64,000 nucleotides of DNA from Halanaerobium saccharolyticum (GCF_004362045.1 NZ_SNWX01000003.1:124001-188000), one strand, 5' to 3'; shown: positions 24,595 through 34,611, counted from the stretch's first letter. Program-made: numbers and translations. Notes: generated by a model not told the origin, from the letters alone.

Positions 24595-26133
24595 ATGGCC
24601 GAAATTTTCGCAAAATACAGAGAAGAACTACAGAATACATGGCAAAAACTAAATAAAGGTGTACAAATTCTAATTATTATTCTCACGCTAATTATGGCTG
24701 GTGTTTTCGGCTATCTTATTTTTAGAGGAGCTTCTAATAATTATCAACCTCTTTTTACCAATTTATCTACAGAGGATACTGCAGCAATTGTAGAACGGTT
24801 GGATGAAAATAATGTTAATTATCAACTTGGAGGTAATGGCAATACAATTTTAGTTCCAGAAAGTGAGATTTATAGACTGAGATTAGATATGGCTTCAGCC
24901 GGTCTTCCGGATCAGGGAGTGGTTGGATTTGAAATTTTTAACAGCAGTGACTTTGGAACAACCGAGTTTGAGAGAAGAGTTAATTATTATCGAGCACTCG
25001 GGGGCGAATTAAGCCGCTCGATTCAATCAATTTCCGGGATAGAATTTGCTAGAGTTCAGATTACTCCGCCTGAAGAAAGTCTTTTTCTGGCAGAGGAAAA
25101 ATCTGCTACTGCTTCAGTAATGGTAAAACTAAATCCTGGCTTTAATATGAGTTCAGAACAGGTTAGTGCTGTCCAAAATTTAGTTGCCAGCGGAGTTCAG
25201 GATTTACCCTTAGATGAGGTTACAATAGTTGATACTAATGGTAATCTTTTATCTAAGCCTTCCAATACCGGAGACAATAACTGGTCTAACCCTCAAAATT
25301 TTGCTCTGCAGCAGAAGTTTGAGACTTCTTTAAAAAACGATTTAACCGCCTTACTAACAAAAGTTGTGGGGCCAAACAATTTTGCTGTTCAGGTTAATGC
25401 AAATCTCAATTTTGATCAGAGACAGGCAGAAAGCAAAACCTATACTCCAGTGGTTGATGACAGCGGTATTGTCCGCAGTCAGGAAGTAAACACGGAAACT
25501 CGGGAGAATGGAGTAACAGGTGGTGCACCTGGGGTAGATGCAAACATTCCCCAATATCAGGGGGCAGATGCTGCAGAAACCAGCAGTTATGAACGCGAAA
25601 ATACAATTACAAATTATGAAATAAACGAAAGAATAGAAAAACATATTTATGCTCCGGGAGAGGTAGAGCGTTTATCTGTGTCGGTAATGATTGATCAGAA
25701 CACTGAGGAAGAAACAGTTGAGCAGATTAGAAATGCTGTGGGAGCGGCAATTGGTTATAATGAAGCAAGAGGCGATGTCTTAAATATTAGTTCCATTGCC
25801 TTTGATGATTCTTTAGAAACTGCGGCTCAGGAAGCAATGCAGGCTCAGCAGGCAGCAGAAAAGCGTCAGATGTATATTTATGGTGGTCTTATCTTATTAG
25901 TATTAATCTTAACTTCTGCTTTAATTATCTACTTATATCGTAAAAAACCTGCAGCAGATAGAGGCGGCAGACTTGATGTAGCGGTGGAAGAAGATGAAGA
26001 AGAAATTGATTTATTTGAACCAGATGCAGACCAGAGAAAAAGAGCTAAACTTAAAAATGAACTAGAGAATGTCATTCATTCTGATCCCGAAAATGCAGCT
26101 AAGTTAATTCGAAGTTGGTTAGTTGATGAATAA
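24595..26133 (+). CDS. fliF: Flagellar MS-ring protein FliF
   Basis: A 512-residue FliF. First membrane helix at about 25-45, the ring-building domains with YQPLFTNLSTEDTAAIVERL and GSRG-like LGGELSRSIQSI segments, second helix at about 430-450, and a cytoplasmic C-terminal tail (RSWLVDE) that binds FliG. The ATG at 24595 is 7 bases after AGAGG; a GTG one codon earlier is also possible. It is the base on which rod, export gate and C-ring are assembled. Confidence 0.95.
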   Translation: MAEIFAKYREELQNTWQKLNKGVQILIIILTLIMAGVFGYLIFRGASNNYQPLFTNLSTEDTAAIVERLDENNVNYQLGGNGNTILVPESEIYRLRLDMASAGLPDQGVVGFEIFNSSDFGTTEFERRVNYYRALGGELSRSIQSISGIEFARVQITPPEESLFLAEEKSATASVMVKLNPGFNMSSEQVSAVQNLVASGVQDLPLDEVTIVDTNGNLLSKPSNTGDNNWSNPQNFALQQKFETSLKNDLTALLTKVVGPNNFAVQVNANLNFDQRQAESKTYTPVVDDSGIVRSQEVNTETRENGVTGGAPGVDANIPQYQGADAAETSSYERENTITNYEINERIEKHIYAPGEVERLSVSVMIDQNTEEETVEQIRNAVGAAIGYNEARGDVLNISSIAFDDSLETAAQEAMQAQQAAEKRQMYIYGGLILLVLILTSALIIYLYRKKPAADRGGRLDVAVEEDEEEIDLFEPDADQRKRAKLKNELENVIHSDPENAAKLIRSWLVDE

Positions 26134-26154
26134 AATGTCGAAGGAGTTTTTGTT

Positions 26155-27159
26155 ATGAGAGATGAGTTGTCAGGTAAAGAAAAAGCAGCCATATTGTTAA
26201 TTTCACTGGGACCTGATGTGTCTTCAGATGTTTTTAAACATTTAGATGATGAAGAAGTAGAGAAATTAACTTTAGAAATTGCAAATCAAAATAAAATTGA
26301 TCCTGAAATGAAAAGAAAGATTCAGGAAGAATTTCTGCAGCTTCAGAAAGCAAATGATTACATTAATTCCGGCGGAATTAATTATGCTAAAAAAATACTG
26401 GAAAAATCTTTTGGTAAAGATAAGACACGCAGCATTATTAATCGTTTAACGGCTACTCTGCAGGTTCGTCCTTTTGATTCAATACGCAAATCAGACCCAA
26501 CCCAACTTCTAAATTTCATTCAGGGAGAACACCCCCAGACAATTGCTCTGATTCTTTCGTATATTGATGCAGCTCAAGCTTCTCAGGTTTTATCCTCACT
26601 TTCACCAGATATCCAGAGTGAAGTAGCTAAAAGAATAGCTGTTATGGATAGAACATCTCCAGAAATTATTAAAGAAGTTGAATCTGTACTGGAAAAGAAA
26701 CTTTCCTCAGTTGCTGCCAATGAATATGCCAGCGCTGGAGGTATTGAATCAATAGTTGATGTTTTAAATCAGGTAGATCGCGGGACAGAAAAAAATATTT
26801 TAGATAAACTGGAAGAAGATGATCCGGAATTAGTTGAGGAAATCAAAAAAAGAATGTTTGTTTTCGAAGATGTTGTACTTTTATCTGATAGAGCAGTACA
26901 GCTTGTACTGCGTCAGGTTGAAACTCATGATCTTGCTTTAGCATTAAAAACTGCCAGTGATGAAGTGGAGAATATTATAACAGGTAATATGTCCCAGCGT
27001 GCTGCAGAAATGCTGTCAGAAGATATGGAGTTTATGGGACCCGTCAGAATTAGAGAGGTAGAAGATGCACAGCAGCGAATTGTTAATGTGATTAGAGAAT
27101 TAGAAGAAAGTGGAGAAATCGTCATTGCCAGAGGTGGGGAGAGTGAAGTAATTGTCTAA
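26155..27159 (+). CDS. fliG: Flagellar motor switch protein FliG
   Basis: A 334-residue FliG linking FliF to the C-ring. The N-terminal LSGKEKAAILLISLG, the EHPQTIALILSYI motif of the middle domain and the C-terminal torque helix region (FVFEDVVLLSDRAVQLVLRQVE) are present. Charged residues in the last region face MotA. It overlaps fliH by eight bases. Confidence 0.96.
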   Translation: MRDELSGKEKAAILLISLGPDVSSDVFKHLDDEEVEKLTLEIANQNKIDPEMKRKIQEEFLQLQKANDYINSGGINYAKKILEKSFGKDKTRSIINRLTATLQVRPFDSIRKSDPTQLLNFIQGEHPQTIALILSYIDAAQASQVLSSLSPDIQSEVAKRIAVMDRTSPEIIKEVESVLEKKLSSVAANEYASAGGIESIVDVLNQVDRGTEKNILDKLEEDDPELVEEIKKRMFVFEDVVLLSDRAVQLVLRQVETHDLALALKTASDEVENIITGNMSQRAAEMLSEDMEFMGPVRIREVEDAQQRIVNVIRELEESGEIVIARGGESEVIV

Positions 27160-27901
27160 AGTTATTAAGGCCTCGAAGGTTACAGGAGAATATATAATAA
27201 ATCAAAATCCTAAAACTCTTTCTTTTAATGACAATAATTCTGAATCTGATTCGGGCACCGGTGGAAATAGAAAAGCAAAAAAACAGCAGCAGGTTATTAG
27301 TCAGGCTGAACAGGAAGCTCAGGAAATTATTGAAAATGCAGAAGCAGAAGCAGAAAAAATAATTGATGCTGCTAAAAAAGAAAAAGAAGAGATCCTGGCT
27401 GAAAAGGATCAAATTTATAATGAGCTTAAATCTAAAGCTGAAGCTGAAGGTTTAGAAAATGCCGAAGCGGAAATAGACCGCTTAAAAGAAGAATTGGCTT
27501 CTCTGATCTCTGGTTTTGAAGAAGAGTTTAGTCGGGAAAAAGATAGAATCAGAACAGAAATTATTGAACTGGCTGTTAAAATTGCCAGTATTGTAATTGA
27601 TGTTAAATTAGAGACCGAACATGAGATGATTAATAATATTATTTCTGACATGTTGAGCAAAATAGATGACAATCACCGGGACATTGTGGTTAGAGTTAAT
27701 CCACAACTGCTTCCCTATATTGAGGAAAATAGATTTTATGAGCATATAAATCAGAAAAACATTGAATTTGTTTCAGATCCTGAACTAAAAAAAGGGGACT
27801 GTGTAGTGGAAACCAGCCTTGGTGGTAAAGAAGGAAGTCTAGTGCACAAACTTGATCAAATTAGAACTGAGTTATTAAAAGAGGTAGAACAGCATGATTA
27901 A
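27152..27901 (+). CDS. fliH: Flagellar export ATPase regulator FliH
   Basis: A 249-residue protein rich in Glu/Lys/Ala coiled coil (about 50-130) followed by the FliH/V-ATPase-E-like C-terminal domain (IIELAVKIASIVIDVKLE, NPQLLPYIEEN, GGCVVETSLG-like end). It binds the ATPase FliI and ties it to the C-ring. The start is a TTG inside the end of fliG, and the gene overlaps fliI by eight bases, so the three are translationally coupled. Confidence 0.88.
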   Translation: MSKVIKASKVTGEYIINQNPKTLSFNDNNSESDSGTGGNRKAKKQQQVISQAEQEAQEIIENAEAEAEKIIDAAKKEKEEILAEKDQIYNELKSKAEAEGLENAEAEIDRLKEELASLISGFEEEFSREKDRIRTEIIELAVKIASIVIDVKLETEHEMINNIISDMLSKIDDNHRDIVVRVNPQLLPYIEENRFYEHINQKNIEFVSDPELKKGDCVVETSLGGKEGSLVHKLDQIRTELLKEVEQHD

Positions 27902-29201
27902 TCTGGATATGTCAAAATTAGAAAATAAGCTTAAGGACATTAATATGACTCGAAATTTTGGCCATATTAATCGTGTAATTGGACTTGTTATTGAGTCAAT
28001 TGGGCCTCAGGCTTCACTCGGAGAACTATGCTTAATCAAAGGTGAACACGAAGATATTAAAGCTGAAGTAGTTGGCTTTGATGATAATAAAGTTTTGATG
28101 ATGCCGATTGGTGAAATGGAAGGGATCAAACCTGGAGCCAGAGTTGTGGCAACTGATCAGAAATTAAAGGTTAAAGTTGGGAGAGAACTGCTGGGTAAAA
28201 TAATTGACGGCAGTGGGAATGTGATTAATGATGATAATCTAAGTGGTTTAAGTGAGGTTCCGGTCAATCGCAAGCCGCCAAATCCCTTAACTCGGGAAAG
28301 AATTAAAGATCCTTTATCTTTAGGGGTTCGCTGTATTGATGGTTTTTTAACCTGTGGTAAAGGTCAGCGCCTGGGTATTTTTGCCGGAAGTGGTGTTGGT
28401 AAGTCAACTTTACTCGGAATGGCCGCCCGGAATACCAATGCTGATATTAATGTAATTGGTCTGGTTGGTGAGCGCGGCCGTGAGGTTAGGGACTTTATAG
28501 AAAAGGATCTTGGTCCAGAAGGTTTAGAACGCTCAATTGTGGTAGTTGCTACCTCAGATCAACCGGCACTGTTAAGGGTTAAAGCAGCGAATATTGCAAC
28601 AGCAATTGCTGAATATTTTAGAGATCAGGGTGAAGATGTACTGCTGATGATGGACTCTGTTACCAGGGTTGCGATGGCTTTAAGAGAAGTTGGACTTGCT
28701 ATTGGCGAACCTCCAGCAACACGAGGTTATCCACCTTCTGTATTTGCTGAACTGCCGAAGTTATTAGAAAGAACTGGAACCAATGATCTGGGTTCAATTA
28801 CTGCCTTATACACTGTATTAGTGGAAGGTGATGATTTTAATGAACCTGTTTCCGACACCGTTCGAGGTATTTTAGATGGACATATTTCTTTATCCAGAGA
28901 GCTTGCAGAATCCAGCCATTATCCTGCTGTTGATGTTCTAAGCAGTGTCAGCAGAATTATGGAAGATATAGTAAGTGAAGAACACGGTCAGGCAGCAGCC
29001 AGACTGCAGAAATTGATTGCAACCTATAATCAATCAGAAGATTTAATAAATATTGGTGCCTATGAGAAGGGCTCCAACCCGGAAGTAGATAAAGCTATTG
29101 ATAAAATTGATGAAATTAATGATTTTTTAACTCAGGGAATTAACGAAGAAACCAATTATGAGGATACTGTTCAGCGCTTAATCAAAATAGCTAATAATTA
29201 G
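27894..29201 (+). CDS. fliI: Flagellum-specific export ATPase FliI
   Basis: A 435-residue F1-beta-like ATPase that unfolds and feeds export substrates. Walker A AGSGVGKST (164-172), Walker B LLMMDSVTR, the EPPATRGYPPSVFA loop and a typical C-terminus are present. It starts inside fliH. Length and motifs are fully normal. Confidence 0.97.
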   Translation: MINLDMSKLENKLKDINMTRNFGHINRVIGLVIESIGPQASLGELCLIKGEHEDIKAEVVGFDDNKVLMMPIGEMEGIKPGARVVATDQKLKVKVGRELLGKIIDGSGNVINDDNLSGLSEVPVNRKPPNPLTRERIKDPLSLGVRCIDGFLTCGKGQRLGIFAGSGVGKSTLLGMAARNTNADINVIGLVGERGREVRDFIEKDLGPEGLERSIVVVATSDQPALLRVKAANIATAIAEYFRDQGEDVLLMMDSVTRVAMALREVGLAIGEPPATRGYPPSVFAELPKLLERTGTNDLGSITALYTVLVEGDDFNEPVSDTVRGILDGHISLSRELAESSHYPAVDVLSSVSRIMEDIVSEEHGQAAARLQKLIATYNQSEDLINIGAYEKGSNPEVDKAIDKIDEINDFLTQGINEETNYEDTVQRLIKIANN

Positions 29202-29226
29202 TCTAAGAAATAAAGGTGGCTGAAAG

Positions 29227-29667
29227 ATGAAGGGATATAAATTTAAGTTTGAAAAAATCTTAAATTTGAGAATCAGACAGGAAGAACAGGAAGAAGACAA
29301 ATATTTATTTTTAAAAAAAGAGTTAAATGATATTAAAAATAAGATTAAGACTATAAAATCAGAAAAAGAAGATGTTTTTGAACATCTGCGGGATCAGGAA
29401 AATGATCTCACTTTAAATATCAGCCTCAGACGATATTTAAAAGAATTAAAAGCTAGAGAAGCGGCTGCCCAGAAGAAGAAGGAAGAAAAAAAAGAAGCAA
29501 TAAAGGAGCAGCTTAAGGTTTTAATGGAAAAGAAAAAGGAACGCAAAACTATGGAAAAATTAAAAGAACAGGAAATCGAAAAATTTGTCAAAGAATTTTT
29601 GGAAGATGAACAAAAAGAACTTGATGAAATAGGCAGACATTATTCTATGGGTGGTCGATTAACTTGA
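29227..29667 (+). CDS. fliJ: Flagellar export chaperone-like protein FliJ
   Basis: A 146-residue coiled-coil protein, nearly all Lys/Glu/Leu heptads, directly after fliI. FliJ is the central stalk of the export ATPase and escorts chaperones. YKFKFEKILNLRIRQEEQEE is the typical start. The primary sequence is of low complexity, so position is the main evidence. Its stop overlaps the next start. Confidence 0.88.
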   Translation: MKGYKFKFEKILNLRIRQEEQEEDKYLFLKKELNDIKNKIKTIKSEKEDVFEHLRDQENDLTLNISLRRYLKELKAREAAAQKKKEEKKEAIKEQLKVLMEKKKERKTMEKLKEQEIEKFVKEFLEDEQKELDEIGRHYSMGGRLT

Positions 29668-30203
29668 TAAAAAAGATTTTATTTTTTTTAGTATTATTTT
29701 TAATATTATTTGTAATGTTATCCTGGTCATTTAATGCACTGGGGATAATCGATATAAAAGCTACAGTAAGTAATCTAGCTAACAGCACACCAGTTGTTCA
29801 AGATTATATAATTACCCGGCAGGAGTTAGATTCTTTAGAGGAAGAAAATGCTTCCCTGAAGAACACTATAAGTAAAAAAGACAGTCAAATAGCAGAACTG
29901 GAAGCTCAAATAGAGAATTTAAAGGAAGAACTTGCTCAACGGGATAAGCTGATTGCAGATTTAGAATCAGATTATGAAGCCCTAAATACGGAGGAGCAGA
30001 ATCGAGAAGCAAGATTGGAAAAAATCGCAAATATCTATCGTCAGATGGAGCCAGAAGCTGCAGCAGCTGTAATTCAAGAATTAGAAAACAATCTGGCTGT
30101 TGAAGTTTTAAGCAGGTTAGATGATGAACAGGCAGCTTCAATTTTAGAGTCTATGCCCCAGCAGCAGGCTGCACAATTTATCAGTCGGCTGGGTTTAGAA
30201 TAA
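29664..30203 (+). CDS. MotE/MgtE-N-like flagellar membrane protein
   Basis: A 179-residue protein: one N-terminal membrane helix (about 4-27), a coiled coil (about 52-115) and a C-terminal helical repeat of the MgtE N-terminal type (IYRQMEPEAAAAVIQEL, VLSRLDDEQAASILESM). Proteins of this layout after fliJ are known as FlbB or MotE-like; MotE in alphaproteobacteria chaperones the periplasmic motor protein MotC. The exact role in Firmicutes is not known. It begins with TTG overlapping the fliJ stop (TTGATAA). Confidence 0.78.
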   Translation: MIKKILFFLVLFLILFVMLSWSFNALGIIDIKATVSNLANSTPVVQDYIITRQELDSLEEENASLKNTISKKDSQIAELEAQIENLKEELAQRDKLIADLESDYEALNTEEQNREARLEKIANIYRQMEPEAAAAVIQELENNLAVEVLSRLDDEQAASILESMPQQQAAQFISRLGLE

Positions 30204-30273
30204 ATAATGGATATATTTCCTTATCCAGGTTTATTAATTTTATGATTAATAATCAAAGAAAGGAGGTGAATAA

Positions 30274-31920
30274 ATGACAGAAGCGTTATTAAATAATATT
30301 CTTCAGGTCAGCAAAAACGATTTTTCGCCGGCTAAGAGAAAGCAAATCCCCGGGAACAGCAGCAGAAGTTTTTCAGAGACGATGCAGGAGATTAATCAGC
30401 GGAATCAAAGCAGTCAAAAGAGTAATCTAGAAAATGATGACTCTGTTAAAGATAAATCTTCTTCACTCAGTGATCAGGAGTTTCTAAGTAAACTAAAAAA
30501 AATCCTTAGTAAAAACAATAAAGAAGTTCCTGCAGAATTACTGGCTCTGCTTCAGGGTGTTAGTTTGAGCAGTCAGCAGAAAGCAATGTTAGAACAGCTG
30601 ATGCTTAATTTGCAAAATAATAATCTGGATGTTTCAGATCTCAAATCATTACTGGCAAAAAATAGTAATGATCAAAACACAGTCAGTGCTGAGGAGACTC
30701 ATCTTTTTAATCAGGATGGGAAGAGCGAAAATCCAGAATCTATGACTCTTAATCCTGGTCGCCTGGAAAAGCTGGCTTCATTATTAGAAACTGGAGACCA
30801 GAAGTTAACTGGAGTAGAGAATTCTAAATTGAAAGCAGAACTTGATCAACTTGCTAAAATGCTGATCAACTCAAATTCTGGCAAGTTTAAAAATCCAGAA
30901 GCTAAGCTTCAGCAGATTTTAGGTACTGAAAATCTGCCAAAAAAGTTAACAGAACTAGCTTCTCTTTTTAAGAAAAGTGATCTTAGTTTAGAAGATTTAA
31001 CTGCAGTTTCTGAGCAGAAGGATTTAAAACTCCCTCTGTTAAGTCAGGCTCTTGCGTCAGAAAATCTAAACTTTAGTGAATTAGGAGAAACTTTCAATCT
31101 GGAAGATAAATCTTCAATTTTGGCAGAGCTTAGTGCTCAGTTAAAAGAAATGCTGGCTGCAGAAAAGAATAAAGTTAGTAATCAGAAGACAGCTGTTAAT
31201 GTTGAGTTTAGTGATACTAATATTTTCACTTTAAACAGTGATTCTACCCTAAATTTCAGTTCAGGTGGAGAATTAGAGAGTAAAAATCAAAATAACTTTT
31301 TTGATTTAAAAAATTCTAATTTTGTGTTTGACTTTGATCCAGAAAATCAGAGTCTGGCTAATAATTTAAATTCAGGAAACATCAGTCTGAATAATACTGC
31401 TAATTTAGCTGAAAATGCTAATTTGAGATCTCAGGTTGTCGAACAGTTTAGAGGTCAATATTCTCCAGAAACAAAAGAGATGCAGATTCAGTTAAAACCG
31501 GAATCACTCGGTAAAATTGATATCAGCCTTGCCTATGATAATCAAAAGTTAACAGGGAAAATGCTGGTTGAGAGTGAGCTTGTTCGAGCTCAACTGGAAA
31601 ACAGCCTCAAAGGGTTAAAGTCAGACCTACTAAAACAGGGAATTAATATCGAGCAGTTTAAAATAGAAGTTGCCAAAAAAGCACCCCAGCAGGTAAGTAA
31701 ACAGGATGAGTTTGCTTTTGATGATCAGGATGCTGCTTTTAGTGATGGAGAAACCGGTCAGAATCAGGAATATGAACAGCGCCAGTTTTTTCAGGGACAG
31801 TACTATGTTCAAAGAAATACTGGCAATTCAAATCTAGATAGTGAAAACATAATTATGAGACAGCAGGAAATAATAAACAGAGCAGCTTTTTCTAACGAAA
31901 ATCTTAATCTGCTTGCATAA
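30274..31920 (+). CDS. fliK: Flagellar hook-length control protein FliK
   Basis: A 548-residue protein with a long Ser/Asn/Gln/Leu-rich, low-complexity N-terminal part (about 1-390) and a C-terminal Flg_hook domain (about 395-470; EMQIQLKPESLGKIDISLAY, LENSLKGLKSDLLKQGI). FliK is secreted as a ruler and then switches export specificity by contacting FlhB. AAAGGAGGTGA, almost a perfect anti-16S match, precedes the ATG, after a small hairpin (30231-30252). Confidence 0.92.
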   Translation: MTEALLNNILQVSKNDFSPAKRKQIPGNSSRSFSETMQEINQRNQSSQKSNLENDDSVKDKSSSLSDQEFLSKLKKILSKNNKEVPAELLALLQGVSLSSQQKAMLEQLMLNLQNNNLDVSDLKSLLAKNSNDQNTVSAEETHLFNQDGKSENPESMTLNPGRLEKLASLLETGDQKLTGVENSKLKAELDQLAKMLINSNSGKFKNPEAKLQQILGTENLPKKLTELASLFKKSDLSLEDLTAVSEQKDLKLPLLSQALASENLNFSELGETFNLEDKSSILAELSAQLKEMLAAEKNKVSNQKTAVNVEFSDTNIFTLNSDSTLNFSSGGELESKNQNNFFDLKNSNFVFDFDPENQSLANNLNSGNISLNNTANLAENANLRSQVVEQFRGQYSPETKEMQIQLKPESLGKIDISLAYDNQKLTGKMLVESELVRAQLENSLKGLKSDLLKQGINIEQFKIEVAKKAPQQVSKQDEFAFDDQDAAFSDGETGQNQEYEQRQFFQGQYYVQRNTGNSNLDSENIIMRQQEIINRAAFSNENLNLLA

Positions 31921-31933
31921 AGGAGGTAATTAA

Positions 31934-32365
31934 ATGCCAGATATTACGGGTGTAGCAGCATCTCAAAACACTCAATATGAACAGGAAACACAGAGAGAGA
32001 GTCTTGAGGGCAATAATGGTTTAGGTCAGGATGCATTTTTTAAGCTCTTAATTACTCAGCTTCAAAATCAGGATCCACTGAACCCTATGAAAGACAGAGA
32101 GTTTATTTCTCAGATGGCAGAATTTAGTTCCCTTGAGAAAACTGAAAAACTCTATTCTTTATTGGAAGACAAATTAAGTTCTAATCGGGTGATTGATAAC
32201 AGTAATTTAATTGGAAGAGAAATTACTGCCAATGTTGAAGGTGTTGAGCTTAAGGGAATTGTGGAAGCGGTTAAATCTTCCAATGATAAAGTATTAGCAG
32301 TACTGGATACAGGATCAGAGATTGAAATCAAGAATATTACTCAGGTTAAGAATGTCGAAGCTTAA
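31934..32365 (+). CDS. flgD: Hook cap/assembly protein FlgD
   Basis: A 143-residue FlgD that scaffolds hook assembly. The N-terminal signature LGQDAFFKLLITQLQNQDPLNPM and the following FISQMAEFSSLEK are diagnostic. It is shorter than the roughly 230-residue enterobacterial form: the Ig-like/FlgD C-terminal insertion is missing and only a small beta part (LIGREITANVEGVELKGIV) remains, as is common in Firmicutes. AAAGGAGGTAA precedes the ATG. Confidence 0.94.
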   Translation: MPDITGVAASQNTQYEQETQRESLEGNNGLGQDAFFKLLITQLQNQDPLNPMKDREFISQMAEFSSLEKTEKLYSLLEDKLSSNRVIDNSNLIGREITANVEGVELKGIVEAVKSSNDKVLAVLDTGSEIEIKNITQVKNVEA

Positions 32366-32385
32366 AGCAAAAAGAGGTGTTAAAT

Positions 32386-32781
32386 ATGGATAATAGATTA
32401 CAGATCAAGCAGCCAATACAGCCTCTTCGTAAAACACAACAGCAGAATAAGCCTGCTCAGGAAAACAAAAAATCTGATTCTCCTTCTTTTAAAGATATAC
32501 TGGGAGAAAAGTTAAATGGAAAAGAAAAATTATCATTTTCCAAACATGCACAGAAAAGAATCGACTCTCGTTCTATTCCGGTTTCTAAAACTGAAATTGA
32601 TAAGCTAAATAGTGGAGTAGAAAAAGCTAGAGACAAAGGTGCAAGAGATTCGCTGGTAATGGTTAATAAGGTGGCTTATATTGTTAGTGTGGAAAACAAC
32701 ACAGTCGTAACAGCTGTAGATGAGGATAGTATGGACGATAATGTATTTACCAATATTGATAGTGCTGTGTTTATGAAATAA
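32386..32781 (+). CDS. Conserved flagellar operon protein (TIGR02530 type)
   Basis: A 131-residue protein found between flgD and flgE in Firmicutes and spirochaetes. The core LSFSKHAQKRIDSRSIPVS and the later LVMVNKVAYIVSVENNTVVTAV are typical. The N-terminal 45 residues are Gln/Lys-rich and probably disordered. I prefer ATG 32386 (AGAGGTG seven bases upstream) to the GTG at 32377 within that site. Function has not been settled; a role in hook assembly is assumed from position. Confidence 0.85.
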   Translation: MDNRLQIKQPIQPLRKTQQQNKPAQENKKSDSPSFKDILGEKLNGKEKLSFSKHAQKRIDSRSIPVSKTEIDKLNSGVEKARDKGARDSLVMVNKVAYIVSVENNTVVTAVDEDSMDDNVFTNIDSAVFMK

Positions 32782-32850
32782 AGATGTTTATCAAGCAATT
32801 AACTAATCATAAAAAGCAGAATAGAAGAAAATAGAGAATATGAGCAAGAC

Positions 32851-32949
32851 TTTAAGCTGAAAAATTATAACATTTAGCTTAAAATCGGATATGAGCTGGA
32901 CCTTTTTCAGGAAGCTCTGTTCTGCTGTCGATAACAGTGGAACTCCGAT
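32851..32949 (+). ncRNA. Structured leader element before flgE (copy A of a repeated RNA-like motif)
   Basis: In the 192-bp gap before flgE: hairpin TTTAAGCT/AGCTTAAA (32851-32858, 32876-32883), then a compact three-way junction. P1 is ATCGGA/TCCGAT (32884-32889, 32944-32949). P2 is GAGCT/AGCTC (32893-32897, 32913-32917) with an internal GGA bulge and CCT/AGG top. P3 is a ten-pair stem, 32919-32928 with 32934-32943 (two G-T pairs). The P2 and P3 sequences recur before flgG (copy B). I do not recognise it as a known RNA family. Confidence 0.55.
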
Positions 32950-32973
32950 AAATACTGAAGGAGGAAAAATTAT

Positions 32974-34599
32974 ATGTTAAGATCGATGTATGCCGGTGTG
33001 TCAGGTTTGAACGCTCACCAGCAGATGATGGATGTAACAGGTAACAATATTTCTAATGTAAATACAATTGGATTTAAAAGCAGCCGTGTTACTTTTAAGG
33101 AAATGTTAAGTCAGACTATTCAGGGTGCTTCTGCACCACAGGATAATCGTGCTGGTACTAACCCACAGCAGGTTGGACTTGGTGTTGGGGTAGGAAGTAT
33201 TGATAGTGATATGTCTTCTGGTAACCTGCAGTCAACTGGAAAAACATCTGATGTTGCAATTCAGGGTGATGGATTCTTTGTCTTGAGAGATGGCAACAAT
33301 CAGGTTTATTCTCGAGCAGGAAACTTAAACTTTGATGAACAGGGTAGATTATATTCTTCCAGTACCGGAATGTTAGTTCAGGGCTGGATGGCAGATGCTA
33401 ATGGTGATTATGGTGATTTTAATGCCCAGACTATTGATGATGTTACTTTAAAGCAGGAAATTAATGCTCAGGAAACTGACAGTGTTAGTTTTGGCAAAAA
33501 TCTGGATGCTGATGCGACAAATACTCTGGATATACTGGAGCAGAATTTAGACTTGAGTGCAGGTGGTAATTCTGATACTCTGGAATTTTCATTAACACCT
33601 GTTGAAGGTCAGCATAATGTCTGGGATTTTACACTTTCAGGTGCAGAAATTACAACAAATATTGCTGGTTCAGGCTCAAATAAAATTTCTGGAACTTTAA
33701 TTACGGATAATGATGGTGAAGTAGTAACTTTTGAAACTAGTAGTGGTACAGACTTAACTTCTGGTTTTAATGTTAATTTAAATGGTTCATCAGTTACGAT
33801 GGATGCATTAGTTGATTCTTCAGGGAGTTCAATTACAAATATCAATGATGGCTTTTTGATTGCTCAAAATGGAGACACAACTAAAAATGCTAATCTTGCT
33901 TTTGATCAAACAGCAGTCAGAAACATTGCTGTTGATGTTTTTGACAGTCAGGGAGCAAAACACACAGTTAACCTTGAGTTAGAAAAAACTGCCAATAATG
34001 AATGGACAATTAATGAAAATGAAGTGGAAATTAACAATAATACGGTTACTAACGTTTTAGGTGGAAGTGACCATGTAATTTCTTTTGATAGTAATGGAAA
34101 TATCGATGGTGGAGAAACTGTAGACTTGACTTTTACTCCTCCAGGACCAGGAACTTCACAGACTGTGGAACTTAATTTCAGTGACATGACTCAATTCGCC
34201 GGTGATATGACCGCTAACTTTACCAATGTTAATGGTTATGCCTCTGGTGCTTTAGAGTCCTTTTCCTTTACTGAAACTGGAGATGTGGTTGGTTCTTACA
34301 GTAATGGTTTAACTCAGACTCTGGCTAAATTAGGATTAGCAAACTTTTCTAACCCTTCTGGTCTGCTGAGGCAGGAAGGAGTTTTCCAGACAACAAGTAA
34401 CTCTGGAGATCCGGAATTAGGTGCTGCGGCTCAAGGTGGTTTTGGTTCCCTGGCTCCAGCAACCCTGGAAATGTCAAATGCTAACCTTTCACAGGAGTTT
34501 ACAAATATGATCACAGCTCAGAGAGGTTTTCAGGCTAACTCAAAGCTGATTACAACCTCAGATGAAATGCTGCAGACATTGGTTAATCTAAAAAGATAA
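32974..34599 (+). CDS. flgE: Flagellar hook protein FlgE
   Basis: A 541-residue hook protein. The N-terminal rod-type signature (GVSGLNAHQQMMDVTGNNISNVNTIGFK), the FlgE/F/G central GDGFFVL segment and the C-terminal NLSQEFTNMITAQRGFQANSKLI confirm it; the long acidic Asn/Thr/Ser-rich middle (about 180-430) forms the surface domains. TGAAGGAGG precedes the ATG, and a structured leader lies upstream. Hook subunits are exported until FliK stops growth. Confidence 0.95.
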   Translation: MLRSMYAGVSGLNAHQQMMDVTGNNISNVNTIGFKSSRVTFKEMLSQTIQGASAPQDNRAGTNPQQVGLGVGVGSIDSDMSSGNLQSTGKTSDVAIQGDGFFVLRDGNNQVYSRAGNLNFDEQGRLYSSSTGMLVQGWMADANGDYGDFNAQTIDDVTLKQEINAQETDSVSFGKNLDADATNTLDILEQNLDLSAGGNSDTLEFSLTPVEGQHNVWDFTLSGAEITTNIAGSGSNKISGTLITDNDGEVVTFETSSGTDLTSGFNVNLNGSSVTMDALVDSSGSSITNINDGFLIAQNGDTTKNANLAFDQTAVRNIAVDVFDSQGAKHTVNLELEKTANNEWTINENEVEINNNTVTNVLGGSDHVISFDSNGNIDGGETVDLTFTPPGPGTSQTVELNFSDMTQFAGDMTANFTNVNGYASGALESFSFTETGDVVGSYSNGLTQTLAKLGLANFSNPSGLLRQEGVFQTTSNSGDPELGAAAQGGFGSLAPATLEMSNANLSQEFTNMITAQRGFQANSKLITTSDEMLQTLVNLKR

Positions 34600-34611
34600 C
34601 TTGATCTAAAT

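Noticed and set aside
32927-32951. GTCGATAA and TCCGATAA before flgE as sigma-28 -10 elements
   Set aside because: No TAAA-like -35 at the right distance, the second would leave almost no leader, and both are part of paired stems of the structured element.
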